Shown: positions 47,840-60,299 of the stretch, in pieces
How the letters are laid out: each line of letters starts with the position of its first letter
How positions within the stretch are numbered: position 1 is the stretch's first letter
Assembly: GCF_033807715.1 (NCBI RefSeq)
Contig: NC_084590.1
Location: forward strand, 5,721,827 to 5,785,826
Reading direction: 5' to 3'
From: Cololabis saira
Taxonomy: Eukaryota; Chordata; Actinopteri; Beloniformes; Belonidae
Length of the DNA stretch: 64,000 nt
The notes under the pieces: generated by a model
What the model saw: only the letters and a program-made list of their open reading frames with translations
Told to the model about the DNA's origin: nothing
The model's database searches: none
Made by a program: the position numbers and the translations under genes

Positions 47840-47915
47840 CTCCAGGAGTCTCTAGTCTGGTCCAGCACCAGGAACACAAACACAAAGCTGTCCCTGCTGG
47901 TCTGGTTTTTATTGC

Positions 47916-48172
47916 AATTCTTTGTTGAATTGTATGCTCCTTTATATAGGCTACCACTTTGTTTTCAAACATCCGGATGATCATTCCCAAACTTATAATA
48001 CCGGTATGTAACATTTTGATCTGACGTGTTTCCGGTTTCTGCTAAGTGCTGTCCCATTCCTATTTCTACCATTTGGAGCCCTCACACTCTCTAACACTAT
48101 TTCCAGCTGACTTCACTTAAGTCTGTGAGGGTTCAGGGCTTGAGGGTTTAGGGCAGAGATTGGAATTCAGGG
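47916..48172. other. Array centre: spacer at the polarity switch
   Basis: 257 bases not found in any other unit, between copy 4 (minus) and copy 5 (plus). It has tccttatat-like AT-rich sequence and a gggttcagggcttgagggtttagggc stretch. The copy 5 unit starts at about 48173 (ttggtctctaaagcctcc), missing the upstream part that copies 6 and 7 share. Confidence 0.8.
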
Positions 48173-48211
48173 TTGGTCTCTAAAGCCTCCACCCTGACCT
48201 CTCTGCAGCAA

Positions 48212-48262
48212 CACCTGCAGAACATCTTCATCAAACACTGATTGGTTGCAGCTTCAATAAAA
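48212..48262 (+). promoter_or_regulatory. Compact promoter of array copy 5
   Basis: CACCTG E-box (48212-48217), inverted CCAAT box ATTGG (about 48240) and a TATA-like AATAAAA (48256-48262), 71 bases before the ATG. The same order and spacing hold in copies 1, 2, 3, 6 (CACCTG 52644, AATAAAA 52688) and 7 (57196, 57240). The assignment as promoter is inference from position and conservation. Confidence 0.55.
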
Positions 48263-48332
48263 ACCAGACCAGCAGGAACAGCTTCAGTGTGTTTGTGTTC
48301 CTGGTGCTGGACCAGACTGGAGACTCCTGGAG

Positions 48333-49489
48333 ATGGCTTGTGGACTTGGTTTGGGGTACGTGGTTGCAGCTGTATTCAGACATGTAGATCTGGTTTTATT
48401 CTCCTGACTGTTGGTTTCCTGGTTCCTGAGCAGGATCCTGCTGGTCTGTCTGGCTCAAGCAGAGCGTGCACGTTGCCTCTGGATCTCAGCAGGTGAGTAC
48501 GACACCTGTTCACCTGCTGCTGTGGTTCATGTCAGATTAATGGTGTTTATCCTGCAGCCCAGAGCTCCAGAGACAACAGGCATGTTGGCTTCCTGGACCA
48601 AGATGTCCCTCCAAGGGGACTTGGTGGCTCTCCCCAGAACCAGGTCAGACAAGTCTTTGTGTCTCCACGTCCATTCCAGAGTCGAGGTTTCAGTGTTGCC
48701 CCTGCGGCCCGTAGGGGTTCTGGTCCAGGACTTTCAACCAGGGTCTACACACAAACTCCTTTCCAGCCAGCCCAGAACTCTGCAGGACCGATGCAGAGCA
48801 GCTTGGTGTCCAACCAGGACAATGTCCAACCTGAGCTACAGAGGACATCTGTCCTCTTCACTGCTGTGAGTCAGAACCAGCAGGGTCCAGGTGGGAAGAG
48901 CAGAACTGGAGCTGGGTCAGCTCAGCAGGCTCTGCTAGCTGCTGTCCAGCCTCTACCTCGGAGCGCTGCCTCCATGTTTGGTCCTACAGGAAGCTCCTCT
49001 GGGTCGGCTTCTCTCCCGTCTGCAGCTCAGGAACCTTCTAGCGTTGCTGCTAAAAGTCCCTCCAGCTACAACCAGATGGGCTCCGTCCTGTTCAGCCCGG
49101 TTGGTGCTTCTCCACGTGGCAGCCATGTACGGATGCAGACGTACGCTCGTGCCCCAGCAAAGAGGGCATCACGGCGGCGCTCTAAAGCTCACCGCTCCCC
49201 TCAGACTGGTACTGGAAGTGCAGGTATCCTCAACTTCAGGATCCCAGCCCAGGTAGTCCCCGGGAGCAGAGCTGGAGGTTCTGGTCCGGCCACGGTCCAC
49301 AACATTCCTCAGCACCTCGGTGGCTCTCCCATCAGGAGGTTTAGGGATCCTGCTGAGCAAGTGAGGACCCAGAAGCCGGTTCAGGTCCTGGCACCACCTC
49401 GCCAGCAGCTGGCCGTGTACAAGCCACAGCGTCCAGCTGCTCGTCAAGACTCCAAATGGAGTCGGGTCCAACTGCAGCATGGATCCTAG
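48333..49489 (+). CDS. Secreted Ser/Pro/Gln-rich protein, array copy 5 (337 aa)
   Basis: Exons 48333-48355, 48434-48492 and 48558-49489. Signal peptide as in the other copies. It has CLWISA where the others have CLWTSA, STRVY for STRDY, and KPQRPAARQ near the C-terminus. PolyA signal AATAAA at 49559-49564. First gene of the plus-strand arm, with a full promoter, facing the broken copy 4. Confidence 0.82.
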
Positions 49490-49989
49490 CAGGAACAGTC
49501 TGGCTGACCTGTCCCCACAGGTGCAGCAACTCTTTATACAACTTTTAATGTGAATATAAATAAAACAGGATTTTACTCATGAACTGTGACCTCGTCTTTG
49601 CTTCTTGGGTCTGTATCAAGACGTGGCTATAGCAACAAACCACACGTAGCCTGAGCGCAGACTAGTGGTGTTTAGTGACCTTTCCACGAAGTTTGCTCAC
49701 TTCAGTTGAGACCTGAACAGTTTACTGCTGTGGACACATATGCCAACCAAATGTGTTACAGGCATCTTTAAACCTGGCTGAGTACATTCAAATGCCTGTC
49801 ATGTGGAACGACGCCTATCCTGCCCAAAACCAAGGTTTGGAACAATCTACAGGTCTCTAGGTGTTTTCCAGGGACCATAATCTGTCTCCAATCCTGTGGT
49901 GGCACCTCAAGGCTAGTTGCAAGTCGAGAAATGTTACAGGAACGTCGGCGTTTACACTAATCACTGGTTCAGGTGCTATCAAGTACAGG

Positions 49990-52060
49990 ATACTGAAATG
50001 ACTCCAGACCAAATGGCTGACCTCTGGCGTTCCCCAGGGGTCCATCCTGGGTCCCCTATTGTTCCAATCTTTACATGCTTTCATTAGACCAGCTAAAATG
50101 TTCCACAACTATGCAGATGACACTAAGATCTGTGTTGCTGACAGCAGGAGAACTTGGTCCTGTGGAGTCGTGTCACTGCATCAAACACATCAGTGTGGAC
50201 ACAAAACCATTGTCTTGAGTTAAATTCAGACAAAACTGAAACAGTCTGTTCCACAGAAATGAACTGTCATCAGTTACTTCATGACTCTAGAACTGAAAAA
50301 CCAGGTTAGAAATCTGAATTTGAAAAGCCACATTAAATCATCTTTTTGCCTCCCATCTTTTCATCAGTTGCAATTTAGTGTACCTCAACCTGATAAGGTG
50401 CTTCTCCACTTGTTCCTTTTACCACCACCCTTCACTCATCTGAGTGTCTCCACAGTAGAAAACAGTGCTGGGCATGACCCTTGATGCAACCCCACCTCCA
50501 CTTTGATTCTCCGTCATGCCTACTCCACACCTCACCTCTTATGCTGCTCTAGTACAGTGATTCTCAACCGGGGGTCTGCGGACCGCTAGTGGTCCGTGAT
50601 CTAATTGCAAAGGGTCCGTCGGTCAGGGATAATATAGTTTTTTTTTATAGAAATAGATTATTTAAATGTGACCAAGACCTTTTATCCATCTAAACTACAG
50701 AGGGTAAAATCTTTTACTCTTTACGTGTAATTCGTTGTATTTTAATACATCTGTCAACCATTTGCATTGTTGAAGTTACTGCACGACACTGTTAATACAA
50801 ATGTAACACTGTTCAAATTATGAGCCCCCTAGCAGTTTAAAATGCTTTTATTGTGAAATATATGCAGGAAACGGTTTACACATTAACTTGCAAAGTTCGA
50901 GATAGCTTTATGTTATATCATGCACCTTAAAACGCGGTGCGCCAAATGTATGACAATACCCCCATTCATTGATATTGCACCTTATAAGGCGGGGCGCCTA
51001 ATAGTCCTTAAAATACGGTGCATTGTTTTAGTATAACTTATTCTGTCGTTTACTGTTTATAAATCACTGGCGTCTGTCAATCTGTAACTCACCCAACTGG
51101 TTCTGCAAACTAGAACTAATTTACTGAAACACAGTGAATAAAAAGGAGTTAAAAAAGCTCCATCTTTAGATGTGAGGTTCAGGACCAGAACAATCGCTCT
51201 GCAGCACCACCTAGTGGACAGACTTCTTCTCCCTTCAGCATTAACATCTTTCTACAATCTTGTTCCTGGTGTTGGGATTTTATGAAATAGTTTGAAGGTT
51301 TAAAGGTTTTTTTTATGAGATTCTACACTGGTGGCTGCTCTCAGGGCAGGATCACCTCCTGTTTTTTATGACTAGACTGTTTAGCTGAGTTCTCTTCTTT
51401 AGGTGAAAACAACGAAGACAAAACATGTTTTAAAACTGATGGGTCCCATCCTGTTTTGCTTAAAGTTTTAATGTCTTAAATCTTTTCTGAGTTGACCCCT
51501 CAAGTAGGAAGCAATCAACAGAGATAAGAGGCTGAAAGTGTGACATGTTTGGGTGTTTTTCCCTGCAGCAGCTCCACAGACGGGGTTCACGTACAAAACA
51601 CTTTACTGTTTCAGTATAAATACGACTGGATCGATGTAAATGATTTTAAATGTCTTTCAGTTTTACACAGTAGTTATGTGTCCATCCATCATTAGATTTT
51701 TGTGATCAATTGATGACCAAACAATAAACAAGTTCTAATCAATGTTTACATAAATGTCCTCTTGTAGGGCATACTAAGTGTGTGTTTGTGTGTGTTTACA
51801 TCCTTGCTAGTAACACTGCACATTTGCTGCACTCAGATTTAGATGCAGTTGCTCCTTTGAGAAGGAGGGTTTCCAACAATAGGAGCTTAACTCCCTGGTA
51901 TAATTCAGATATCCACATGTGGAAACAAAAAGTGCGTAAAATGAACAGGAAGTGGTACTCTTGTAAATCGGTAGACTCGTACTGTGAAAGGAAAGATAGT
52001 CTAATAGTATATAGAAAAAAAGCAATTTGCAAAGCTAGAACAGCTTATTATCCTCCCTGA
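49990..52060 (+). other. Array spacer between copies 5 and 6
   Basis: The same landmarks in opposite orientation to the left arm: RT remnant with the Y-ADDT-type box (about 50010-50280), gtgattctcaacc hAT-like end (50557), and LINE linker 51782-52060. Sequence 49580-49990 and 52061-52620 is unit sequence with no gene. Confidence 0.75.
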
Positions 52061-52764
52061 CTCCTCCCTCAAGTAGATCTATCTGAATATGATGATGAGG
52101 ATTAATAACCATGAAAAACCGCTCATCATCAATCATCCAAACAAGGAACTTACAACAAATTAAAAAAAAAAAAAACATCCATGTGAGATTGATACGTTCC
52201 TGTCAGAAGTTGAGGCTTGAAAACGAATTTATTTGGGGGCATTTCTTCTGATTTAAGCTGTACAAGACAACAGAGTAGCATGCTGTAGTTGTGTTGACCG
52301 CATTGCATTATGGGTAGCATTTGTCTTTATTCTTTTTATCTTGTTTGTATTTTAAGAACCGACACCATAACTTAAGTTGGTGGGACGAAAAACAGCTCCT
52401 CGTTCCACATTACTGTCACACGTATTATCTACCAACGGATTAAGACCAATGTACAACAGCCAAAGCTTTGCTGAAAATGTTTCTCTATTAGAACAACGTC
52501 CTAAACACGGCAGGAACTGTTGACCAAAAACCCACTACAGTCCTGTTAGCTGGTACCAGCCTGACAGACGTATGGCTCCCTTATAGGAGGTTCATCAGTG
52601 AGGTTTGGTCTCTAAAGCCTCCACCCTGACCTCTCTGCAGCAACACCTGCAGAACATCTTCATCAAACACTGATTGGTTGCAGCTTCAATAAAAACCAGA
52701 CCAGCAGGGACAGCTTCAGTGTGTTTGTGTTCCTGGTGCTGGACCAGACCGGAGACTCCTGGAG

Positions 52765-53918
52765 ATGGCTTGTGGACTTGGTTTGGGGTACGTGGTTGCA
52801 GCTGTATTCAGACATGTAGATCTGGTGTTATTCTCCTGACTGTTGGTTTCCTGGTTCCTGAGCAGGATCCTGCTGGTCTGTCTGGCTCAAGCAGAGCGTG
52901 CACGTTGCCTCTGGACCTCAGCAGGTGAGTACGACACCTGTTCACCTGCTGCTGTGGTTCATGTCAGATTAATGGTCTTTATCCTGCAGCCCAGAGCTCC
53001 AGAGACAACAGGCATGTTGGCTTCCTGGACCAAGATGTCCCTCCAAGGGGACTTGGTGGATCTCCCCAGAACCAGGTCAGACAAGTCTTTGTGTCTCCAC
53101 GTCCATTCCAGAGTCGAGGTTTCAGCGTCGCCCCTGCGGCCCGAAGGGGTTCTGGTCCAGGACTTTCAACCAGGGACTACACACAAACTCCTTTCCAGCC
53201 AGCCCAGAACTCTGCAGGACCGATGCAGAGCAGCTTGGTGTCCAACGAGGACAATGTCCAACCTGAGCTACAAAGGACATCTGTCCTCTTCACTGCTGTG
53301 AGTCAGAACCAGCAGGGTTCAGGTGGGAAGAGCAGAACTGGAGCTGGGTCAGCTAAGCAGGCTACGCTAGCTGCTGTCCAGCCTCTACCTCGGAGTGCTG
53401 CCTCCATGTTTGGTCCTACAGGAAGCTCCTCTGGGTCGGCTTCTCTCCCGTCTGCAGCTCAGGAACCTTCTAGCGTTGCTGCTAAAAGTCCCTCCAGCTA
53501 CAACCAGATGGGCTCCGTCCTGTTCAGCCCGGTTGGTGCTTCTCCACGTGGAAGCCATGTATGGATGCAGACGTACGCTCGCGCCCCAGCAAAGAGGGCG
53601 TCACGGCGGCGCTCTAAAGCTCACCGCTCCCCTCAGACTGGTACTGGAAGTGCAGGTATCTCCAACTTCAGGATCCCAGCCGAGGTAGTCCCCGGGAGAC
53701 CTGGAGGTTCTGGTCCGGCCACGGTCCACAACATTCCTCCCCACCTCGGTGGCTCTCCCATCAGGAGGTTTAGGGATCCTGCTGAGCAAGTGAGGACCCA
53801 GAAGCCGGTTCAGGTCCTGGCACCACCTCGCCAGCAGCTGGCCGTGTACAAGCCACACCGTCCGGTTGCTCGTCAAGACTCCAAATGGAGCCGGGTCCAA
53901 CTGCAGCATGGATCCTAG
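52765..53918 (+). CDS. Secreted Ser/Pro/Gln-rich protein, array copy 6 (336 aa)
   Basis: Exons 52765-52787, 52866-52924 and 52990-53918. It is one residue shorter than copy 5 because of an in-frame 3-base loss: VVPGRPGGSG where the others have VVPGSRAGGSG. Other changes include IPPHLGG for IPQHLGG, HVWMQ for HVRMQ, and KPHRPVARQ near the end. It is the most divergent intact copy. AATAAA at 53988-53993. Confidence 0.82.
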
Positions 53919-54439
53919 CAGGAACAGTCTGGCTGACCTGTCCCCACAGGTGCAGCAACTCTTTATACAACTTTTAATGTGAATATAAATAAAACAGGAT
54001 TTTACTCATGAACTGTGACCTCGTCTTTGCTTCTTGGTTCTGTATCAAGACGTGGCTATAGCACCAAACCACATGTAGCCTGAGCTCAGACTAGTGGTGG
54101 TTAGTGACCTTTCCAGGAAGTTTGCCCACTTCAGTTGAGACCTGAACAGTCTACTGCTGTGGACACAAATACCAACCAAATGTGTTATAGGTATCTTTAA
54201 ACCTGGCTGAGCACATTCAATACACTGGTATACAAATGCCTGTCATGAGCGACACCTATCCTGCCCAAACCAAGGTTTGAAACAATCTACAGGTCTCTAG
54301 GTGTTTTCCAGGCACCGTAATCTGACTCAAATCCTGTGGTGGCACCTCAAGGCCAGTTTCAAGTCGAAGTGGAACGTTACAGGTACGTCGGCGTATACAC
54401 TAATCACTGGTTCAGGTATTAAGGACAGGAGGTACTGAA

Positions 54440-56430
54440 ATAACTCCAGACCAAATGGCTGACGTCTGGCGTTCCCCAGGGGTCCATCCTGGGTCCCCTA
54501 TTGTCCAATCTTTACTTGCTTTCATTAGACCAGCTAAAATGTTCCACAACTATGCAGATGACACTAAGATCTGTGTTGCTGACAGCAGGAGAACTTGGGC
54601 CTGTGGAGTTGTCGCTGCATCAAACATCAGTGTGGATACAAAACCATTTTCTTGAGTTAAATTCAGACGAAACTGAAACGGTCTGTTCCACAGAAGTGTC
54701 ATCAGTTGCCTCCTGACTCTAGAACTGAAAAACCAGGTTAGATATCTGGCTCTTAACATAACAGCCTTCTTACCTCCAGCTCTGTCTCCCATCTTCATCA
54801 GTTTCATTCTTCAGTGCGTAACTCCACCTGATAAGGTGCTTCTCCACCTGTTCCTTTTACCACCACCCTTCACTCGTCTGTAATCTGATCTGTCAGTGTC
54901 TCCATCACCGTAGAAAACAGTGCTGGGCATGACCGTTGATGCACCTCCACTTTGAATCCCTCCGGCATGCCTACTCCACACCACCTTTTATGGTGCTCTA
55001 GTACAGTGATTCTCAACCGGGAGTCTGCGGACCCCTAGTGGTCCGTGGGGTAATTGCAAATTATTTCCGTCGGTCAGGGATAATATATTTAAAAAAGATC
55101 TATTTATAGAAATAGATTATTTGAATGTGACCGAGATCTTTATCCACCTAAACTACAGAGGGTAACATGACCGTCTTTTACTCTTTACGTGTAATTCGTT
55201 GTATTTTAATAAGAAATCTGTCAACCATTTGCATTGAAGTTACTGCACTACAATGTTAATACAAACGTAACACGGTTCGAATTATGAGCCCCCTAGCATC
55301 TTAAAATGCTTTTATTGTGAAATATATGCAGAAAACCATTTGCTCATTAACTTGCAAAGTTCGAGATAGCTTTATGTTATATCATGCACCTTAAAACCTG
55401 GTGCGCCTAATGGTCCTCAAAATATGGTACATTGTTGTAGTATAACTTATTCTGTAATTTGTTACTGTTTATAAATCACTGGCGTCTGTCAATCTTTAAC
55501 TCACCCAACAGGTTCTGCAAACTAGAACTAATTTACTGAAACACAGTGAATCAAAGGAGTTAAAAAAGCTCCATCTTTAGATGTTGTGAGGTTCAGGACC
55601 AGAACAATCATTCTGCAGCACCACCTAGTGGACGGACCTCTTCTCTGCAGCATTTACATCTTTCTACAATCTTGTTCATGGTGTTGGGATTTTATGAAAT
55701 AGTTTAAAGGTTTGAAGGGTTTTTTTTACGAGGTTCTGTTTTTATGACTAGACTGTTTAGCTGAGTTTTCTTCTTTAGGTGAAGACAACGAAGACAAAAC
55801 ATGTTTTAAAACTGATGGGTCCCATCCTGTTTTTCTTAAAGTTTTAGTTGTCTTACACATTTTCTGTGTTGACCCCTCAAGTAGGAAGCAATCAACAGAG
55901 ATAAGAGGCTGAAAGTGTGACATGATTGAGTGTTTTCCCCCGCAGCAGCTCCACATATGGGGTTCACGTACAAAACACTTTACTGTTTCAGTATAAATAC
56001 GACTGGATCGATGTAAATTATTTTAAATGTCTATCAGTTTTTACACAGTAGTGAATGTGTCCATCCATCATTAGATTTTTGTGATCAATGGATCACCAAA
56101 CAATAAACAAGTTCTAATCAATGTTTACATAAATGTCCTCTTGTAGGGCATACTAAGTGTGTGTTTGTGTGTGTTTACATCCTTGCTAGTAACACTGCAC
56201 ATTTGCTGCACTCAGATTTAGATGCAGTTGCTCCTTTGAGAAGGAGGGTTTCCAACAATAGGAGCTTAACTCCCTGGTATAATTCAGATATCCACATGTT
56301 GAAACAAAACGTGCGTAAAATAAACAGAAAGTGGTACTCTTGTAAATCTGTAGACTCGTATTGTGAAAGGAAAGATAGTCTAATAGTATATTAAAAAAAA
56401 GCCTTTCGCAAAGCTAGAACAGCTTATTAT
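54440..56430 (+). other. Array spacer between copies 6 and 7
   Basis: RT remnant 54455-54716 (YADDTK motif recognisable), hAT-like end near 55008, LINE linker 56161-56394, then a 25-base A run at about 56537. No private insertion is seen. Confidence 0.75.
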
Positions 56431-57316
56431 CCTCCCTGACTCCTCCCTCAAGTAGATCTATCTGAATATGATGATGAGGATAAACAACCATGAAAAAACG
56501 CTCATCAATCATCCAAACAAGGAACTTACAACAAATTAAAAAAAAAAAAAAAAAAAAAAACATCCACGTGAGCTCGATACGATCCTGTCAGAAGTTGAGG
56601 CTTGAAAAATAAGTTATTTGGGGGCATTTCTTCTGATTTAAGCTCTACAAGACAACAAAGTAGCATGCTGTAATTGTGTTGACCGCATTGCATTATGGGT
56701 AGCGTTGTTCTTTAATCTTTTTATCTTGTTTGTATTTTAAAAAACACCATAATTTAAGATGGTGGGACGAAAAACGGCTCCTCTTTCCGCTTTACTGTCA
56801 CGCGTATTATATAGTAACAGACCAATGTACTGTGCATGTGGAGTCTTATAGATGGCATTGTGGATGTTTGCAATCACCTCTCTCATAAGTATAACAATGT
56901 GAACAACTTATACTTATATTTAAAACATGAAGCATCACGATCTGATTCATGCGGTGCAGAAATGAAGAAAAGTTGTACCAACGTGATTTAAAAAAAAACA
57001 TCTCTGCAACAGCCAAAGCATTGCTGAAAATGTTTCTCTATTAGAACAACGTCCTAAACACGGCAGGAACTGTTGACCAAAAACCCGCCACAGTCCTGTT
57101 AGCTGGTACCAGCCTGACAGACGTATGGCTCCCTTATAGGAGGTTCATCAGTGAGGTTTGGTCTCTAAAGCTCCACCCCGACCTCTCTGCAGCAACACCT
57201 GCAGAACATCTTCATCAAACACTGATTGGTTGCAGCTTCAATAAAAACCAGACCAGCAGGGACAGCTTCAGTGTGTTTGTGTTCCTGGTGCTGGACCAGA
57301 CTGGAGACTCCTGGAG

Positions 57317-58472
57317 ATGGCTTGTGGACTTGGTTTGGGGTACGTGGTTGCAGCTTCTTCAGACATGTAGATCTGGTTTTATTCTCCTGACTGTTGGTCT
57401 CCTGGTTCCTGAGCAGGATCCTGCTGGTCTGTCTGGCTCAAGCAGAGCGTGCACGTTGCCTCTGGACCTCAGCAGGTGAGTACGACACCTGTTCACCTGC
57501 TGCTGTGGTTCATGTCAGATTAACGGTCTCTATCCTGCAGCCCAGAGCTCCAGAGACAACAGGCATGTTGGCTTCCTGGACCAAGATGTCCCTCCAAGGG
57601 GACTTGGTGGCTCTCCCCAGAACCAGGTCAGACGAGTCTTTGTGTCTCCACGTCCATTCCAGAGTCGAGGTTTCAGCGTCGCCCCTGCAGTCCAAAGGGG
57701 TTCTGGTCCAGGACTTTCAACCAGGGACTACACACAAACTCCTTTCCAGCCAGCCCAGAACTCTGCAGGACCGATGCAGAGCAGCTTGGTGTCCAACCAG
57801 GACAATGTCCAACCTGAGCTACAAAGGACATCTGTCCTCTTCACTGCTGTGAGTCAGAACCAGCAGGGTCCAGGTGGGAAGAGCAGAACTGGAGCTGGGT
57901 CAGCTCAGCAGGCTCTGCTAGCTGCTGTCCAGCCTCTACCTCGGAGTGCTGCCTCCATGTTTGGTCCTACAGGAAGCTCCTCTGGGTCGGCTTCTCTCCC
58001 GTCTGCAGCTCAGGAACCTTCTAGCGTTGCTGCTAAAAGTCCCTCCAGCTACAATCAGATGGGCTCCGTCCTGTTCAGCCCGGTTGGTGCTTCTCCAGGT
58101 GGAAACCATGTACGGATGCAGACGTACGCTCGTGCCCCAGCAAAGAGGGCATCACGGCGGCGCTCTAAAGCTCACCGCTCCCCTCAGACTGGTACTGGAA
58201 GTGCAGGTATCCCCAACTTCAGGATCCCAGCCCAGGTAGTCCCCGGGAGCAGAGCTGGAGGTTCTGGTCCGGCCACGGTCCACAACATTCCTCAGCACCT
58301 CGGTGGCTCTCCCATCAGGAGGTTTAGGGATCCTGCTGAGCAAGTGAAGACCCAGAAGCCGGTTCAGGTCCTGGCACCACCTCGCCAGCAGCTGGCCGTG
58401 TACAAGCCACAGCCTCCGGCTGCTCGTCAAGACTCCAAATGGAGCCGGGTCCAACTGCAGCATGGATCCTAG
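57317..58472 (+). CDS. Secreted Ser/Pro/Gln-rich protein, array copy 7 (337 aa)
   Basis: Exons 57317-57339, 57417-57475 and 57541-58472. Intact. It has APAVQRGSG for APAARRGSG and EQVKTQ for EQVRTQ. CACCTG at 57196-57201 and AATAAAA at 57240-57246 precede it. PolyA AATAAA at 58542-58547. Last gene of the array. Confidence 0.82.
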
Positions 58473-58685
58473 CAGGAACCGTCTGGCTGACCTGTCCCAA
58501 CAGGTGCAGCAACTCTTTATATAACTTTTAATGTGAATATAAATAAAACAGGATTTTACTCATGAACTGTGACCTCGTCTTTGCTTCTTGGTTCTGTATC
58601 AAGACGTGGCTATAGCACCAAACCACACGTAGCCTGAGCTGAGACTAGTGGTGGTTAGTGACCTTTCCAGGAAGTTTGCCGACTT

Positions 58686-59985
58686 AAATGAATTAAGTTT
58701 AATCAGTCATGACGACACCAAAAAAAACATTGTGCACAGCATTAACATTTCATACAAAACCAATCATGTGTTGAACAATGACTGAAAAGGCTTAGGCTGA
58801 AAACTGCTTATAAAAAGCCTATCCTACATTACCAACTTTCTTTTTGTGGCTACCGGCCTCCAGAAAACCAAAAAGAGGATAGAAAAGCAAAGAAACATTA
58901 ACAGTCATTTGCACTTATAAGCTTCAAAAATAGCTTTACAAACCATTTTCTTTAAAACCAAAAGAGAATGACATGTTTTTAAATTTATGTTGGCATCATT
59001 CCAGAATTAAACTCCAGTAATGGAGACATCTCTTTTTTTTTTTAAGCTTTTTGTACAGTGAAATTGCAGACACCTAAGATTATAGGGAGTTTCCTGAATT
59101 GAAAAGAACCTCTGTATTGAGTCAGGGAGCATTTTTGACTTTGCTCTGAACATAACTTGCATGATTTTATAATAAAACAAAATTTAATGGGAATTTAGAA
59201 AAGGTGGATCTGTGTGTGCGTAGTAATCAGCCTTATTGATACTTATGGCTCGTTTTTGAAGTTTTATTGAATTTAAGGTGGTTTTAAAGGTGGATCTCCA
59301 CAATTCCACACAGTAAGATGAATAAGGAACAATCAATGAGTAGTAGATCAAATGCAAGGCCTTGGAATTCAGTACATTTATGGATTTATACAGGAATGCG
59401 AGTGATTTTGAAATTTTCCCTTTAATGTATTCGATGTGTTTCCATGTTAACTTTTGGTCGATGACAACCCCAAGGAATTTAGTCTCAAAAACCCTTTCAA
59501 TATCAACATTACAGATTTTTAATTTAATATTACCATCACTTTCATTTTGATTCCCAAAAACCATGAATTTTGTTTTCTTAATCTTTAAAGATAATTTAAC
59601 ATCAAACCAAGTCTTGAGATTTTCCAGCTCCCTTTCTACACAACACAAAAGTTCCCTTAAATTCGTACCAGAGCAAAACAAATTGGTATCATCGGCAAAT
59701 AAAACATATCTAAAAAAATCAGTTACATTGCAGATGTCATTGATATAAAGAATAAACATTATTGGACCAATCACTGATCCTTGAGGTACACCACAAGTAA
59801 TCTTTTTAAATGCTGACATATATATTAATTTGTAGACACTGTTGTCTATTATCTAAATAACTTTCCAGCCAAGAGTGAGCAACCCCTCGTATTCCATACA
59901 TCTTTAATTTCTTCAATAGCTGTTTGTGATCTATAGTATCAAAAGCTTTCTGCAGATCAATATACAGACCAATGGACAACTTCAG
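58686..59985 (-). mobile_element. 5'-truncated LINE inserted in the spacer of unit 7
   Basis: The spacer sequence ...gtttgcc-actt / cttcagttgagacctg, continuous in the other units, is split here. The insert carries RT coding on the minus strand: DLQKAFDTIDH (about 59950-59920) and then, after a shift, GVPQGS-IGP and the FADDT box (59819-59184). The FADDT box and sequence differ from the YADDT L2-like copies, so it belongs to another LINE clade. The 3' part below 59184 is AT-rich UTR. Confidence 0.8.
59184..59819 (-). pseudogene. LINE reverse transcriptase fragment (FADDT type)
   Basis: 211 codons: CGVPQGSVIGPIMFILYIND, then the VLFADDTNLFCSG catalytic box (about residues 39-51), KFLGVVIDQKLTW (RT thumb side), and a stop at FLNSH. 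The upstream palm half is in another frame (59806-60000). It is incomplete and frame-broken, hence inactive. Confidence 0.82.
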
Positions 59986-60299
59986 TTGAGACCTGAACAA
60001 TCTACTGCTGTGGACACAAATACCAACCAAATGTGATACAGGCATATTTAAACCTGGCTGAGCATTCTGGCTGAGCATATTCAATACTTTGGTTGACAAA
60101 TGCCTGTCATGTGGAACGACACCTATCCTACCCAAAACCAAGGTTTTGGAACCATCTACAGGTCTCTGTTTTCCAGGGACCGTAATCTGACTCAAATCCT
60201 GTGGTGGCACCTCAAGGCCAGTTGCAAGTTGAAAAGAGATGTTACAGGAACGTCGGCGTATCCATTAATCACTGGTTCAGGTGTTATAAAGGGCAGGAG

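Noticed and set aside
48411..48869. The 152-codon frame as an independent gene
   Set aside because: It has no ATG start (begins TTG in the intron), crosses both splice sites of the gene and is broken in copy 2.
49169..49480. About 100-codon antisense frames over exon 3 in all array copies
   Set aside because: They overlap the well-supported sense frame in mirror position and are explained by its codon composition; no splice or start evidence.
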